Source: Lutibacter sp.
GTDB lineage: Bacteria > Bacteroidota > Bacteroidia > Flavobacteriales > Flavobacteriaceae
Direction: 5' to 3'
Length of the DNA: 26,014 nucleotides
Assembly (NCBI GenBank): GCA_021647265.1
Contig: JAKIVA010000039.1
Coordinates: 1-26,014, forward strand
Shown: piece after piece, positions 7,310-15,692 of the stretch
Position numbering within the stretch: position 1 is the stretch's first letter
Layout: each line of letters opens with the position of its first letter
Made by a program: the position numbers and the translations under genes
The notes under the pieces: generated by a model
Databases searched by the model: none
What the model saw: the letters and a program-made list of their open reading frames with translations, nothing else
What the model was told of the DNA's origin: nothing

Positions 7310-8506
7310 ATGGAAGTTTCAAAAATAATTAACCTAAAACACTTAAAGCTTGGCTTGCTGTTTGTATTAATTACAAGTGTATATTCTTGTGGCACTTACC
7401 AAAGTGCTTACAATTATGATGATGATGGTATTTATGCTGCAAACAACCAAAACGAAGATAACGTAGTAATTGTTGAAAACAACTCTAATTTTGATGAAAA
7501 TTATTTCACTCGTCAACTTGAAGATCTTCAAAATTTAACTGCAGAAGATGCTTTTACTGATATTGACGAGTATTATTACAACGATACGGTATATGAAAAT
7601 GACTCTTTAAATCCGAAAGTAAGTTATAATGCTCCGTGGGAATATTCAAATGATATTTATATCAATATAAATGATGACTATCCATTTTTTGGATACAATT
7701 CTCTTTATTATGATTACTTCCCTTATTATAACAATTTTTACTCACCTTGGGGCTGGGGTAATTTTAACTATTTTTCACCTTGGAGAAATCGATTTTTTAA
7801 CCCATTTTTCAACCATGGATTTGGCGGTGGCTTTGGTGGATTTGGTGGATTTGGTGGATTTGGTGGATTTGGATTTTACGGAGGATATTTCGCAGACTCA
7901 TATCTCTATGGTGCCTTTTTCCCTTATGGTAACTTTTACTACCCTTACAACTATTCAAGAAGATATGATAGTTATGGAAAAAGAACAACCTACAACACCA
8001 ATACAAGAAGGTATGGTACATCAGCTATAACTAGAAATAGTAGCACATCAAGGAGGTCTACTAAAAGAAATGTAAATAACTCAAGTACAAGAAGCGTTAA
8101 TAGCCGTTCTGTTAATAGAAATAATAACTCTAGAATAAACACTCGACCTACGAGAAGTTACAATGTAACCCCTAGAAGTGGTAGAACTATTAACACACGT
8201 TCTTCAAGAAGAAGAAATATGGCTTATGATAGTCCGTTGTTTTCTTCAAGCAGAAGATATAGTAATCGTGAAAACTCAAGAAATATTATATACAATAGAC
8301 GCCCACCAATACAGTCTACAAAAAAGAATACAGGAGGAAAAAGTTCAAATTCTAACAAAAAAAGTTATTCATCAAACAGACATTCTTCTTCTAGTTCTTC
8401 AGTAAACAGAAGTTCATCAAGATCTTTTTCTTCTGGAGTTTCTAGGTCATCTTCATCAAGATCATCTGGAAGAAGTTCATCAATCAGAGGTTCCAGACGT
8501 AATTAA
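7310..8506 (+). CDS. Low-complexity lipoprotein, Gly/Tyr-rich then Ser/Arg-rich, function unknown
   Basis: No function recognised. The first 27 residues are a lipoprotein signal peptide (hydrophobic 12-24, lipobox VYSC with C27), so the 398-residue product is probably attached to a membrane on the periplasmic or outer face. Residues 28-115 are acidic and rich in Asp, Asn and Tyr. Residues about 120-215 are dominated by Tyr, Phe, Asn and Gly, including a GGFGGFGGFGGFG tract. Residues about 215-398 are highly basic and rich in Ser, Arg and Asn (SSSRSFSSGVSRSSSSRSSG). The charge switch from acidic to basic is striking. The stop is 12 bases before the FadL-like gene, so the two are probably an operon. 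Ser-rich composition may attract spurious database names; I would not trust them. Confidence 0.85.
   Translation: MEVSKIINLKHLKLGLLFVLITSVYSCGTYQSAYNYDDDGIYAANNQNEDNVVIVENNSNFDENYFTRQLEDLQNLTAEDAFTDIDEYYYNDTVYENDSLNPKVSYNAPWEYSNDIYININDDYPFFGYNSLYYDYFPYYNNFYSPWGWGNFNYFSPWRNRFFNPFFNHGFGGGFGGFGGFGGFGGFGFYGGYFADSYLYGAFFPYGNFYYPYNYSRRYDSYGKRTTYNTNTRRYGTSAITRNSSTSRRSTKRNVNNSSTRSVNSRSVNRNNNSRINTRPTRSYNVTPRSGRTINTRSSRRRNMAYDSPLFSSSRRYSNRENSRNIIYNRRPPIQSTKKNTGGKSSNSNKKSYSSNRHSSSSSSVNRSSSRSFSSGVSRSSSSRSSGRSSSIRGSRRN
7832..7867 (+). repeat. In-frame 9-bp minisatellite, four perfect copies
   Basis: Four exact tandem copies of TTTGGTGGA (Phe-Gly-Gly), bordered by degenerate copies on both sides, lie inside the lipoprotein gene. 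The unit is a multiple of three, so slippage would change the length of the FGG tract without breaking the frame. Confidence 0.9.
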
Positions 8507-8518
8507 AAATAACATATT

Positions 8519-9853
8519 ATGAGAAAATTATATTTAATTGTAATGCTATGCATTACCTACATATCTAATGCGCAAACCCTAAGCTATAATGATATTGGTG
8601 TGCTATTTTCACAAGAAAAAATAAATGGTACAGCACGTTATAATGCAATGAGTGGAGCTTTTGGAGCTTTAGGAGGCGATTTATCTTCTATTGAAACAAA
8701 CCCTGCTGGTGCAGCTGTGTTTTTAAAAAGTGAATTTGCCATTTCATTAAACATACGAAATATTCAAACTACAGCTAACTTTTACGGTAATAATGAACTT
8801 ACAGAGAATGATTATTCAAATTTGTCACAGGCTGGTGGTGTTTTTGTATTCAAAAACAACAATGCTAACTGGAGCAATGTTGCTTTAGCCTTTAATTACA
8901 GTAATATTAACAATTTTGAGAATTTTTGGACTGCAAGTGGCAATAGTGGTTTTGCTCCAATTTCTGATTTTTATGATAGCGACCCTGTTGTGTACATAAA
9001 TTCTGACGGACAATATTTTGAAAATTATATCGATGGTAAAAACAGTAAATACTCATTCACTATTGCTTCACAATACAATGACAATTTATATGTTGGTGCT
9101 TCAATCAACACCTACAATATAGAGCATTATCAAAATGTACTTATTGAAGAATACAATAATGATGGAAATGAAAACACCTTTGATGTATCACAAACTCAGG
9201 AATTATTGACTCAAGGTGATGGATATTCTTTTAATATTGGTTTTATCTCTAAACCAACAAATAATATTCGTTTTGGTTTGGCTTACCAATCACCTGTTTG
9301 GTATACGCTATCTGAAGATTTTTCAGAATATGATGTAACTCTTTTTGAAAATGACATTAATACTTTTAGTGAAAATTCAGGTGTAAATGCTTTTGATTAT
9401 AAATTGAGAACTCCTAGTAAATTAACAGGAAGTTTCGCTTATATTTTTAATACACAGGGTTTAATTAGTGTAGATTACATTTATAAAAATTACAGCAATA
9501 TAAGACTAAGCAATGCCGGATTTAGCTCTGAAAACCAAGCCTTTAATACCGATTTAGAAAGTGTAGGTGAATTGCGGATTGGTACAGAATGGCGCTTTGA
9601 TAGCATTTCTATTAGAGGTGGTTATAATATAGCTAAAAGCCCTTATAAAAATACTTTAGAATCTGACAATTTTGAAGGGTTTTCATTTGGTGCTGGATAT
9701 AAATTTAGAGGAGGGAAATTAGATTTTTCATATCAAAAATATAATAATACCACTGCATCCTATAATTTTTATCCACAATACAATCAGTTAAATTCAACTG
9801 AATTAGACGTAAACACTTCAAGGTTTACCGCTACTCTTGTATTAAATATTTAA
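8519..9853 (+). CDS. FadL/OmpP1-like outer-membrane beta-barrel protein
   Basis: Probable outer-membrane transport protein of the OmpP1/FadL/TodX type, a family that carries hydrophobic substrates; the substrate here is unknown. The 444 residues start with a signal peptide (MRKLYLIVMLCITYISNAQ, cleavage after about residue 18). The mature N-terminus has RYNAMSGAFGALGGDLSSIETNPAGAAVF (about 42-70), where the 'ALGGDLSSIETNPAG' segment is the FadL-type hatch signature. Alternating hydrophobic strands follow to a C-terminus (FTATLVLNI) compatible with a final beta strand. It lies 12 bases after the low-complexity lipoprotein and ends before a strong terminator. Flavobacterial homologues are often labelled hemin receptor without proof. 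It is not PorV by any motif I can see. Confidence 0.85.
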   Translation: MRKLYLIVMLCITYISNAQTLSYNDIGVLFSQEKINGTARYNAMSGAFGALGGDLSSIETNPAGAAVFLKSEFAISLNIRNIQTTANFYGNNELTENDYSNLSQAGGVFVFKNNNANWSNVALAFNYSNINNFENFWTASGNSGFAPISDFYDSDPVVYINSDGQYFENYIDGKNSKYSFTIASQYNDNLYVGASINTYNIEHYQNVLIEEYNNDGNENTFDVSQTQELLTQGDGYSFNIGFISKPTNNIRFGLAYQSPVWYTLSEDFSEYDVTLFENDINTFSENSGVNAFDYKLRTPSKLTGSFAYIFNTQGLISVDYIYKNYSNIRLSNAGFSSENQAFNTDLESVGELRIGTEWRFDSISIRGGYNIAKSPYKNTLESDNFEGFSFGAGYKFRGGKLDFSYQKYNNTTASYNFYPQYNQLNSTELDVNTSRFTATLVLNI

Positions 9854-9873
9854 TTATACGTTTTATTTTAATT

Positions 9874-9903
9874 AAAAAACGTCTCAAAATAGAGGCGTTT
9901 TTT
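9874..9903 (+). terminator. Intrinsic terminator after FadL-like gene
   Basis: A 12-bp stem (9874-9885 with 9892-9903; one G-U pair, loop aaaata) whose right arm ends in a T-run of six. It lies 20 bases after the barrel gene stop and separates that pair from the nfu operon. Confidence 0.85.
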
Positions 9904-9934
9904 AATTTTTAGAAAATACCTTAATATGTTTTAG

Positions 9935-9942
9935 TACTTTTG
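9935..9942 (+). promoter_or_regulatory. -7 element of the nfu-ubiE-porT operon
   Basis: TACTTTTG fits TAnnTTTG exactly and is placed 17 bases before the nfu ATG. No good TTTG -33 box is present at the usual distance (TTTTTAG is the nearest). The predicted leader is about 10-12 bases and A-rich. Confidence 0.55.
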
Positions 9943-9959
9943 CACAAATAATTAAAAAA

Positions 9960-10859
9960 ATGGAAGCAATTTCTTTAAAAATCGAGAGTACAACTACAAA
10001 TACCATACTAAAATTTACAACAGATAAAGTATTAATTTCAGGGAGTTATCAATTTAATAATATTGATGAAGCTAAAGATTCTCCTTTAGCTCAACAATTA
10101 TTTTATTTACCTTTTGTAAAACGTGTATTTATTTCGGCAAATTTTATTGCAATTGAACGTTTTTCAATTGTTGAATGGACTGACGTACAACAAGAAGTTA
10201 AAGAGCAAATTGAAAATTATTTAAATAATGGAGGTGTTTTAATTTCCAAAGAAATTAAACAACAAAAAATCCCCATAGAACTATACGCAGAAGTTACTCC
10301 AAACCCTTCTGTAATGAAATTTGTAGCTAATAAAAAGTTAGTTGAAAACGATTTAGAGTTTAAAAATGTTAAAGAAGCTGAAAATAGCCCTTTGGCAATA
10401 GCATTATTTAATTTTCCCTTTGTTAAGGAGGTATTTATCTCTGAAAACTATGTGTCCGTTTCAAAAATTGAAAGTATTGAGTGGAGTGATATAATGATTG
10501 AACTTAGAAGTTTTATCAAAGAATTTATTGCTAACGGAAATTTAATCACAAAAATAATTACCCAAAAAGAGGAGCTAGAACCACTTAAAAATACACCTTC
10601 AGAAAGCGGTGAGTTAGACGAAGTTTCCAAACAAATTATAAGTATTTTAGACGAATATATAAAGCCTGCTGTAGCTGCTGATGGGGGAAATATTTTATTT
10701 CAGTCTTACGATAAAAACTCACAAACAGTAAATGTTATTTTACAAGGTGCATGTAGTGGCTGTCCATCGTCAACAATAACACTAAAAAATGGTATAGAAA
10801 ATATGCTAAAACAACTAATTCCTGGTAAAATAGGCGAAGTTGTTGCTGTAAATTATTAA
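9960..10859 (+). CDS. Nfu-type Fe-S cluster scaffold with duplicated N-terminal domain
   Basis: Probable carrier that receives and passes on Fe-S clusters in the cytosol. The 299 residues contain two successive Nfu N-terminal domains (about 4-90 and 100-190), each with SPLAxxLFxxPFVKxVFIS and a VEW/IEW-[ST]D segment, and then a C-terminal NifU-like domain (about 215-299) with the cluster-binding C265-S-G-C268 in GACSGCPSSTITLK. The first N-domain has lost the PNPSVMKF signature that the second keeps. This two-plus-one arrangement is longer than the usual Nfu (about 190-200 residues). It leads an operon with ubiE (5-base gap) and porT. Confidence 0.92.
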   Translation: MEAISLKIESTTTNTILKFTTDKVLISGSYQFNNIDEAKDSPLAQQLFYLPFVKRVFISANFIAIERFSIVEWTDVQQEVKEQIENYLNNGGVLISKEIKQQKIPIELYAEVTPNPSVMKFVANKKLVENDLEFKNVKEAENSPLAIALFNFPFVKEVFISENYVSVSKIESIEWSDIMIELRSFIKEFIANGNLITKIITQKEELEPLKNTPSESGELDEVSKQIISILDEYIKPAVAADGGNILFQSYDKNSQTVNVILQGACSGCPSSTITLKNGIENMLKQLIPGKIGEVVAVNY

Positions 10860-10864
10860 TACTT

Positions 10865-11593
10865 ATGACCGAAAAAGTAAAACCTTATAAAGATTCAGAC
10901 CTTGGAAAAAAGGAACAAGTTGCAAAAATGTTTGATAACATATCCAAAGAATACGATGGCTTAAATCGTGTAATTTCTTTTGGAATTGATATTAAATGGC
11001 GAAAAAAAGTTGTTGAAATTATTGGAAAAACAAATCCGAAATCAATTTTAGACATTGCTACAGGAACAGGAGATTTAGCAATTAATTTAGCTCAAACTAA
11101 AGCTTCAAAAATAATTGGTCTTGATATTTCTGAAGGAATGCTTGAAGTTGGGAGAAAAAAAATTAAAAAATTAAACCTTGAGAATACCATTGAAATGGTA
11201 TTTGGAGATTCAGAAAAGATTCCCTTTAAAGAAAATTCATTTGATGCTGTAACAGTAGCTTTTGGTGTTCGAAATTTTGAAAATTTAGAAAAAGGATTGT
11301 CTGAAATATATAGAGTCTTAAAAACTGATGGCACTTTTGTTGTGTTAGAAACATCAGTTCCAACCAAAACACCATACAAACAAGGGTATCATTTTTATTC
11401 AACAAAAATATTGCCTTTAATTGGGAAATTATTCTCGAGAGACAAATCGGCCTATAAATATTTATCCGATTCAGCAGCTTCATTTCCTTATGGGAGTGCT
11501 TTCAACAATATTTTGCGAAAAACTGGGTTTATAGCTATTGAAAATAAACCTCAAACTTTTGGGGTTGCTTCAATTTATATAGCAAAAAAGTAA
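10865..11593 (+). CDS. ubiE: Demethylmenaquinone methyltransferase UbiE/MenG
   Basis: SAM-dependent C-methyltransferase making menaquinone from demethylmenaquinone, the last step of the quinone pathway used by aerobic Bacteroidota. The 242 residues carry MFDNISKEYDGLNRVISFGID (about 22-42), the SAM-binding motif I ILDIATGTGDLAI (61-73), GLDISEGMLEVGRKK and the FGVRNFENLEKGLSEIYRVLK block, all typical of UbiE/MenG. It is placed 5 bases after nfu and 3 bases before porT, so all three share a transcript. Because these bacteria use menaquinone rather than ubiquinone, menG would be the more accurate functional name. Confidence 0.96.
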   Translation: MTEKVKPYKDSDLGKKEQVAKMFDNISKEYDGLNRVISFGIDIKWRKKVVEIIGKTNPKSILDIATGTGDLAINLAQTKASKIIGLDISEGMLEVGRKKIKKLNLENTIEMVFGDSEKIPFKENSFDAVTVAFGVRNFENLEKGLSEIYRVLKTDGTFVVLETSVPTKTPYKQGYHFYSTKILPLIGKLFSRDKSAYKYLSDSAASFPYGSAFNNILRKTGFIAIENKPQTFGVASIYIAKK

Positions 11594-11596
11594 TAT

Positions 11597-12292
11597 ATGA
11601 AACGTATTTTTGTAGCAACAATTTTAGTCTTCTTTTTTATAGGAAATACTTCAGCTCAAAAAAGAGATATTGTTGAATACAAGCAAAATTGGGATAAACA
11701 AAAGGTTTTTTGGGGTTATTTTTTAGGGTTGAACAAAAAAGATTTTAAAATAACGTATAAAACTGATGGTGCTTTTATAGAGGTTAGTCCTTCAGTAGGC
11801 TTTGAAGTTGGACTAATTGGAGACTTGAGATTGCATAAGAACATTAGTTTACGCTTAGAACCTGGGCTTTCAAGTAACACAAAAACATTGGCATTTACTC
11901 ATATTTTGGGAGGAGCAAAGGACAGCATAAGAGAAGTAAACGGAACCTACTTAAGAATTCCTTTATTACTTAAGTTGAATACAAATAGACTCAACAATAT
12001 GAGACCATACGTTGTTGCAGGTGTTTCTTATGATTATAATTTTTCTAGTAACCAAAATAATGCAAATGACAATTTAGATGGAGAATTCAGAGCCAAAAAA
12101 AATAATTTTACCTACGAAATTGGTGTAGGTGTAGATTTATATTTACCCTACTTCATATTTTCTCCATCAATTAGAGGTGTTTTCGCTATAAATAATGAAT
12201 TGGTAAGAGATGTAGACCCTAATAGTCAATGGACAGGTCCAATTGATTATTTTGGTACAAGGGGCGTTTTTATAAAATTTGCTTTTCACTAA
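11597..12292 (+). CDS. porT: PorT-like outer-membrane protein of type IX secretion
   Basis: Small outer-membrane beta-barrel required in characterised species for type IX secretion and, in gliding species, motility. The 231-residue length fits PorT/SprT. It has a signal peptide (MKRIFVATILVFFFIGNTSAQ) and barrel-like alternating strands such as SLRLEPGLSSNTKTLAF, YLRIPLLLKLN and PYVVAGVSYDYNF, ending in aromatic GVFIKFAFH. The strongest support is location: directly after ubiE and before a TrmH-like gene, the order I recall for porT in flavobacteria. No other type IX gene is in the window. A generic PorT-superfamily barrel of other function is the alternative. Confidence 0.82.
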   Translation: MKRIFVATILVFFFIGNTSAQKRDIVEYKQNWDKQKVFWGYFLGLNKKDFKITYKTDGAFIEVSPSVGFEVGLIGDLRLHKNISLRLEPGLSSNTKTLAFTHILGGAKDSIREVNGTYLRIPLLLKLNTNRLNNMRPYVVAGVSYDYNFSSNQNNANDNLDGEFRAKKNNFTYEIGVGVDLYLPYFIFSPSIRGVFAINNELVRDVDPNSQWTGPIDYFGTRGVFIKFAFH

Positions 12293-12310
12293 AATAACAA
12301 TTCATTTTAG
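12289..12310. repeat. Inverted repeat joining the porT and trmH stop codons
   Basis: The 7-bp arms ctaaaat (12289-12295) and attttag (12304-12310) contain the two convergent stop codons (12290-12292 and 12307-12309). The stem is AT-only apart from its outermost pair and lacks a T-run, so it is at best a weak terminator. Confidence 0.5.
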
Positions 12311-13029
12311 CGTTTAAATTCACTTAACAATATTGCTGTTGCTGTTGCTACATTCAAACTTTCTGTTTGTTGTAACTCTCCAAACCTTGGAATTGAAACC
12401 GCATGAGTTAAATGTTTTAAAACTGAATTACTAATTCCATTGGCTTCATTTCCCATTACTAAAATTGCATCTTTAGGCAAAATGCTTTTATAAACATTAT
12501 CTCCATCCATTAATGATGCATACTTAGGTAAATTTGTGTTTTTTAAATAAATTTCTAAATCTGTATAAATTATAGATACTCTTGTTAAAGAGCCCATTGA
12601 TGCCTGTACAACTTTTGAATTATAGCAGTCAACCGTTTTTAGTGAACATATAAGTTGGGTTACCCCAAACCAATCGCATAATCTTATAATCGTCCCCAAA
12701 TTTCCAGGGTCATTAATCTCATCTAACCCTAAGATTAAACCTTCTTTTTTTAAAGTTTTGGGTGAAGGAATTTTAAATAATCCCAATACGTTATTTGGTG
12801 CTTTTAAAGTGCTTATTTTTTTTAATTCTTCTTTAGAAATTTGAGTTATTTTTGTTATTTTTTCATAACCAAAAATATCAATACAAAACAATTGTTCCAA
12901 CTCAAAATTGGAGTTTAAAAATTCGTTTACAACTTTAGTTCCTTCAGCAACAAATAAATTATGTACAGTTCGGTACTTTTTTTGTTGTAAACTCGTTATT
13001 AATTTTAGTTGATTTTTGCTTAAACTCAT
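12307..13029 (-). CDS. TrmH/SpoU-family RNA 2'-O-methyltransferase
   Basis: SAM-dependent methyltransferase of the SPOUT class acting on rRNA or tRNA ribose; the exact target cannot be read from sequence. The 240 residues have an N-terminal substrate-binding domain (about 1-85, KYRTVHNLFVAEGTKVVNEFL) and the catalytic knot with motif 1 NDPGNLGTIIR (106-116), motif 2 MGNEANGIS (192-200) and motif 3 IPRFGELQQTESLNVATA (213-230). N109 and R116 are the usual motif-1 residues. It converges on porT with 14 bases between the stops and diverges from the tamL-like gene with at most 36 bases between starts. Confidence 0.93.
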   Translation of the reverse strand: MSLSKNQLKLITSLQQKKYRTVHNLFVAEGTKVVNEFLNSNFELEQLFCIDIFGYEKITKITQISKEELKKISTLKAPNNVLGLFKIPSPKTLKKEGLILGLDEINDPGNLGTIIRLCDWFGVTQLICSLKTVDCYNSKVVQASMGSLTRVSIIYTDLEIYLKNTNLPKYASLMDGDNVYKSILPKDAILVMGNEANGISNSVLKHLTHAVSIPRFGELQQTESLNVATATAILLSEFKR

Positions 13030-13065
13030 ATGTTTAATTATAAAAAATTGTAATTTGTTAATACC

Positions 13066-15576
13066 TTGAAAAGGTTTACTTTTGAAACAAATTTAAACTC
13101 TTATTTATTGAAAAACAATTTTATAATATTAATAATTCTATTAAGTATAACTTTTAGTTTTTCATCGTGCAATACAATTAAGTATGTTCCGGAAGGCAAA
13201 TATTTGCTTACTAAAAATACTGTTTTTGTCAATAATAAAAAAAACATTGACAATGAGATAAATGATTATATCATACAACGCCCTAATCAATTAGTTTTAG
13301 GAGTTCCTTTTCCTCTTCATTTTTATAATATTGGTAATAAAAATTTTGAAACAGATTTTGAAAAATGGAAAATAAATAAACCTAATTGGTATCATTTTAC
13401 AACTAAAGTCTTTTCAGAAAAACAAGCTCGTGGAATTAGAAATTTCAAGTACAATACGCATCAATGGTTTTTAAATAATGGGGAAGCGCCTGTTATATTA
13501 GACTTAAATAAAGCTACGAAAACTGTTGATAATTTAAAACAACATTACTATAATGAAGGTTTTTTTAGGGTTAAAGTAAACTTTAAAAAACATTTTTTAA
13601 AAAATAAAAAGGCAACTATAAGTTATTACGTTAACACAGACAAGCCTTACACAATAGATAGTATTACAACAACTATTGGGTCAAAAATATTAGATTCTAT
13701 TTATAAACTTCATAAAAATAATTCATTTATAAAAAAGGGAGAACAATTTAGACTTTCATTATTTATAGCTGAACAAAATAGATTGACTAATTTATTCAGA
13801 AATTCAGGAGTTTTTAGGTTTAATAAAAATGCTATTTCCTTTGAAGCTGATTCGTTAAATTACAAGTCAACTATTGATTTAATTATTAATAGTAGCATTG
13901 CTGATGTACCATTTAAAATTCAAAAAATTAAGAGTGTTCATATTTACACCGATTATTCCTATAACACAAAAGACAATACCATTAAAGACAGCTTAAATTA
14001 TAATAACTATTTGTTTTTAGCTCATAAAGAGCTTAAATACAACCCTAAATTGCTACTCAATTCAATTTTTATAAGTCCAAACACCATATATCAAGATGAA
14101 ACTAGGCAGCTAACTCGCAATCATCTCAGAAATTTAAAAAATTTTAGATCTATTGATATAAGATATACCGAATTAAGTAACGATATGTTAGAAGCCTCTA
14201 TTTATCTCACCCCTTTAAAAAAATATTCAATCGGTTTTAGTACTGAACTTACACATTCAAATATTAGGCAACTTGGAGTTTCAGGAAAATTGTCATTTTT
14301 AAATAGAAATATTTTTAAAGGAGCTGAAATTTTAAAATTCTCTATTCAAGGTTCTTTTTTAGACTCAAAAGATGCGGCAGATAATACTAGCTTATTAAAC
14401 GCTTGGGAAATTGGAGGTGACATTTCTTTGGAAATACCACGGTTTTTACTGCCTTTTAGTACTCAAAAAATAATTTCAAAAAGAAAATCACCTAAAACTA
14501 CATTTACCATTGGTACCAGTTTACAAAAAAATATAGGATTAGATAAGCAAAAGTTTACGGGGATTATTGATTATTCTTGGCAATCTTCAAAAACAAAAAA
14601 ACACAGTTTTCAGCTATTAAATGCTCAATTTATTAAAAATTTAAACACAAATTCTTATTTTAATATTTATAATTCCGAATTTATTCAAATCCAGAATATT
14701 GCTAGCACTTATTTTAACCAAACTCTAAATACAAGCAATGTAATTGACTTTATTGATGCAAATATTGATGTTAATTTTGAAAATACCAATCCTACTGAAT
14801 TTAGAATAGCTCAAAATATAAAAACCCGTTATAATATTATTACCGAAGATGTATTGGTGCCATCTATTTCATACACATTTACGTATAACAATAGCGAAAA
14901 TTATAAAGATATTGATTTCTCTTTTTTTAGAGCTCGTGTTGTATCATCGGGGAACTTAACTACTTTATTAGCTACAAACAAAGATGAAAATAATACGAAA
15001 ACACTTTTAAAAACACCCATTGCTCAATATATTAGAACAGATTTAGAGTATAAAAAATTTTGGAACCTCTCTTTAGAAAATGTCTTAGCTTTTAGAAGTT
15101 TTTTGGGAATTGCCATTCCTTATGGAAATTCTTTTGCTATACCATTTAGTAGAAGTTATTTTATTGGAGGTCCTAACGATTTAAGAGCTTGGAAAATATA
15201 CGACTTAGGCCCAGGATCAACAAAAAATGGTTTGGAGTTTAATGTAGGGAATTTAAAATTTATTAGTAGTTTAGAGTATCGATTTAAGATTATTAACAGC
15301 ATAAAAGGAGCTCTATTTGTTGATACCGGAAATATTTGGGACATTACAAATTCATCTGTAACCGAATCAGAAGCAAAATTTAATGGCTTCAATTCATTAA
15401 AAGATATTGCTGTTGGCTCTGGTTTTGGTTTTAGATACGATTTAAGTTTTATTTTATTGCGATTGGATTTAGGATTTAAAACGTATGAGCCCTATTTACA
15501 CAAAGGAAATAAATGGTTTACGAATTACAATTTCAAAAATGCTGTTTATAATTTTGGTATAAGTTACCCGTTTTAA
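13066..15576 (+). CDS. tamL: TamL-like outer-membrane assembly lipoprotein (BamA/TamA superfamily, TTG start)
   Basis: Omp85-superfamily outer-membrane protein, probably the Bacteroidota lipid-anchored TamA counterpart (TamL). Up to 836 residues: a lipoprotein signal with lipobox SFSSC, POTRA-like segments (for example NLKQHYYNEGFFRVKVNFKK), then a C-terminal barrel with FIGGPNDLRAWKIYDLGPG, the superfamily motif in the penultimate third of the barrel, and a terminal Phe (ISYPF). An in-frame stop at 13051 and no early ATG force a TTG start: 13066, or 13108, which gives a compact signal peptide MKNNFIILIILLSITFSFSSC-like. No tamB follows; the next gene is fbaA. The barrel and lipobox are clear; the TamL assignment over BamA rests on the lipid anchor and synteny. 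Confidence 0.85.
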   Translation: MKRFTFETNLNSYLLKNNFIILIILLSITFSFSSCNTIKYVPEGKYLLTKNTVFVNNKKNIDNEINDYIIQRPNQLVLGVPFPLHFYNIGNKNFETDFEKWKINKPNWYHFTTKVFSEKQARGIRNFKYNTHQWFLNNGEAPVILDLNKATKTVDNLKQHYYNEGFFRVKVNFKKHFLKNKKATISYYVNTDKPYTIDSITTTIGSKILDSIYKLHKNNSFIKKGEQFRLSLFIAEQNRLTNLFRNSGVFRFNKNAISFEADSLNYKSTIDLIINSSIADVPFKIQKIKSVHIYTDYSYNTKDNTIKDSLNYNNYLFLAHKELKYNPKLLLNSIFISPNTIYQDETRQLTRNHLRNLKNFRSIDIRYTELSNDMLEASIYLTPLKKYSIGFSTELTHSNIRQLGVSGKLSFLNRNIFKGAEILKFSIQGSFLDSKDAADNTSLLNAWEIGGDISLEIPRFLLPFSTQKIISKRKSPKTTFTIGTSLQKNIGLDKQKFTGIIDYSWQSSKTKKHSFQLLNAQFIKNLNTNSYFNIYNSEFIQIQNIASTYFNQTLNTSNVIDFIDANIDVNFENTNPTEFRIAQNIKTRYNIITEDVLVPSISYTFTYNNSENYKDIDFSFFRARVVSSGNLTTLLATNKDENNTKTLLKTPIAQYIRTDLEYKKFWNLSLENVLAFRSFLGIAIPYGNSFAIPFSRSYFIGGPNDLRAWKIYDLGPGSTKNGLEFNVGNLKFISSLEYRFKIINSIKGALFVDTGNIWDITNSSVTESEAKFNGFNSLKDIAVGSGFGFRYDLSFILLRLDLGFKTYEPYLHKGNKWFTNYNFKNAVYNFGISYPF

Positions 15577-15645
15577 AATTATATGTACAACTATTTCGTT
15601 TTCGTTTTTTTCTGCCTATTCGTATATTTAAAAGGTATATTTCCT

Positions 15646-15653
15646 TAATTTTG
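15646..15653 (+). promoter_or_regulatory. -7 element of fbaA
   Basis: TAATTTTG matches TAnnTTTG and lies 40 bases before the fbaA ATG. The -33 position shows no TTTG, only AT-rich sequence. The 116-bp gap after the tamL-like gene contains no clear terminator. Confidence 0.5.
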
Positions 15654-15692
15654 TTATCTTAAAAACACAAAACCAATTATATATAAAATATT

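Noticed and set aside
7832..7867. Short direct repeats considered as a CRISPR array
   Set aside because: The 9-bp copies are contiguous with no spacers and encode a Phe-Gly-Gly tract in frame.
7671..8030. Alternative plus-strand frame of 119 codons inside the lipoprotein gene
   Set aside because: It is a shadow of the Gly/Phe repeat (LVDLVDL pattern from the 9-bp unit) in another frame, without a start context of its own.
8519..9853. FadL-like barrel considered as PorV of type IX secretion
   Set aside because: The hatch-type ALGGDLSSIETNPAG segment is general to FadL/OmpP1-like barrels and nothing specific to PorV was seen; PorU, its usual neighbour, is absent.
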